Assembly: GCA_024235795.1 (NCBI GenBank)
Contig: JACKLR010000001.1
Coordinates: 124,001 to 188,000, forward strand
DNA from: Burkholderiales bacterium
Lineage (GTDB): Bacteria; Pseudomonadota; Gammaproteobacteria; Burkholderiales; Nitrosomonadaceae
Length of the DNA: 64,000 bases
Direction of reading: 5' to 3'
In this document: piece after piece, positions 63,898-64,000 of the stretch
Position numbering within the stretch: position 1 is the stretch's first letter
How the letters are laid out: each line of letters begins with the position of its first letter
Program-made: the position numbers and the translations under genes
The notes under the pieces: model-generated
The model's database searches: none
What the model was told of the DNA's origin: nothing
What the model saw: the letters and a program-made list of their open reading frames with translations, nothing else

Positions 63898-64000
63898 CTA
63901 TCCAGGCATAGCCGGGAAAGCCCGGGTTTGATACGTTATTTTATCGAGCAGGATTTCTTCGATTCGATCTTTCTGCACATCAACTATCGCTTCTGTTTCA
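63898..64000 (-). CDS. Possible C-terminal end of a gene entering from the right
   Basis: 34 codons open to the window edge, reading ETEAIVDVQKDRIEEILLDK and ending FPAMPG. The composition is protein-like but short enough to be chance; no family was recognised. Confidence 0.3.
   Translation of the reverse strand, partial: ETEAIVDVQKDRIEEILLDKITYQTRAFPAMPG

Overview
The window looks like chromosome from a betaproteobacterium, most likely a Nitrosomonas-like or methylotroph-like relative. The evidence is moderate GC content, short C-terminal PEP-CTERM sorting signals, a full exosortase/EpsDEFGI exopolysaccharide locus of the kind described in Methylobacillus and Nitrosomonas, a TIGR03790-type protein, and MauG-like dihaem cytochromes. 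Genus is inferred from gene content only. No rRNA, tRNA or CRISPR array was seen.

Region 1 (1-4.4 kb) holds the threonine-phosphorylation module that usually accompanies type VI secretion: a transmembrane Ser/Thr kinase cut by the window edge, an OmpA-like protein, a PP2C phosphatase and a TagH-type FHA protein. No T6SS structural gene is in the window. Region 2 (4.4-18.3 kb) is a surface and secreted-protein island. It contains a 2156-residue RTX adhesin with eight DUF11 repeats, a two-partner-secretion pair whose exoprotein carries FG-GAP-like repeats and a C-terminal caspase fold, and a secreted metzincin with RTX repeats. A graveyard follows (18.4-18.8 kb) with a broken DUF4143 ATPase and an IS110-type fragment, then a YbhGFSR-like ABC exporter operon (19.1-24.1 kb).

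Region 3 (24.3-63.4 kb) is a large exopolysaccharide/PEP-CTERM locus. On the minus strand are the priming sugar transferase with epsL, a sulfotransferase, rfbB, two tandem MauG-like dihaem cytochromes, three PEP-CTERM proteins, a DUF1972 glycosyltransferase and rfbA. The plus strand carries epsD-epsE-epsF-epsG-exosortase-epsI-polymerase-flippase-sulfotransferase-deacetylase as one tight run. A third sulfotransferase and two more glycosyltransferases follow. Together they predict a chain made on an undecaprenyl carrier, probably sulfated and partly deacetylated, exported through EpsE/EpsF/EpsL, with PEP-CTERM proteins processed by the exosortase.

Three non-coding signals stand out. A c-di-GMP-I (GEMM-I) riboswitch, and a degenerate second copy, each precede a member of an unrecognised secreted protein family, and each is followed by a small hairpin that buries the Shine-Dalgarno sequence. 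A 17-23 bp palindrome (core TGCGACA-N3-TGTCGCA) recurs eight times, only within the EPS/PEP-CTERM region. A third copy of the unknown family is broken by a homopolymer deletion and a four-copy 10-bp repeat. There is also a 161-bp MITE flanked by TA.
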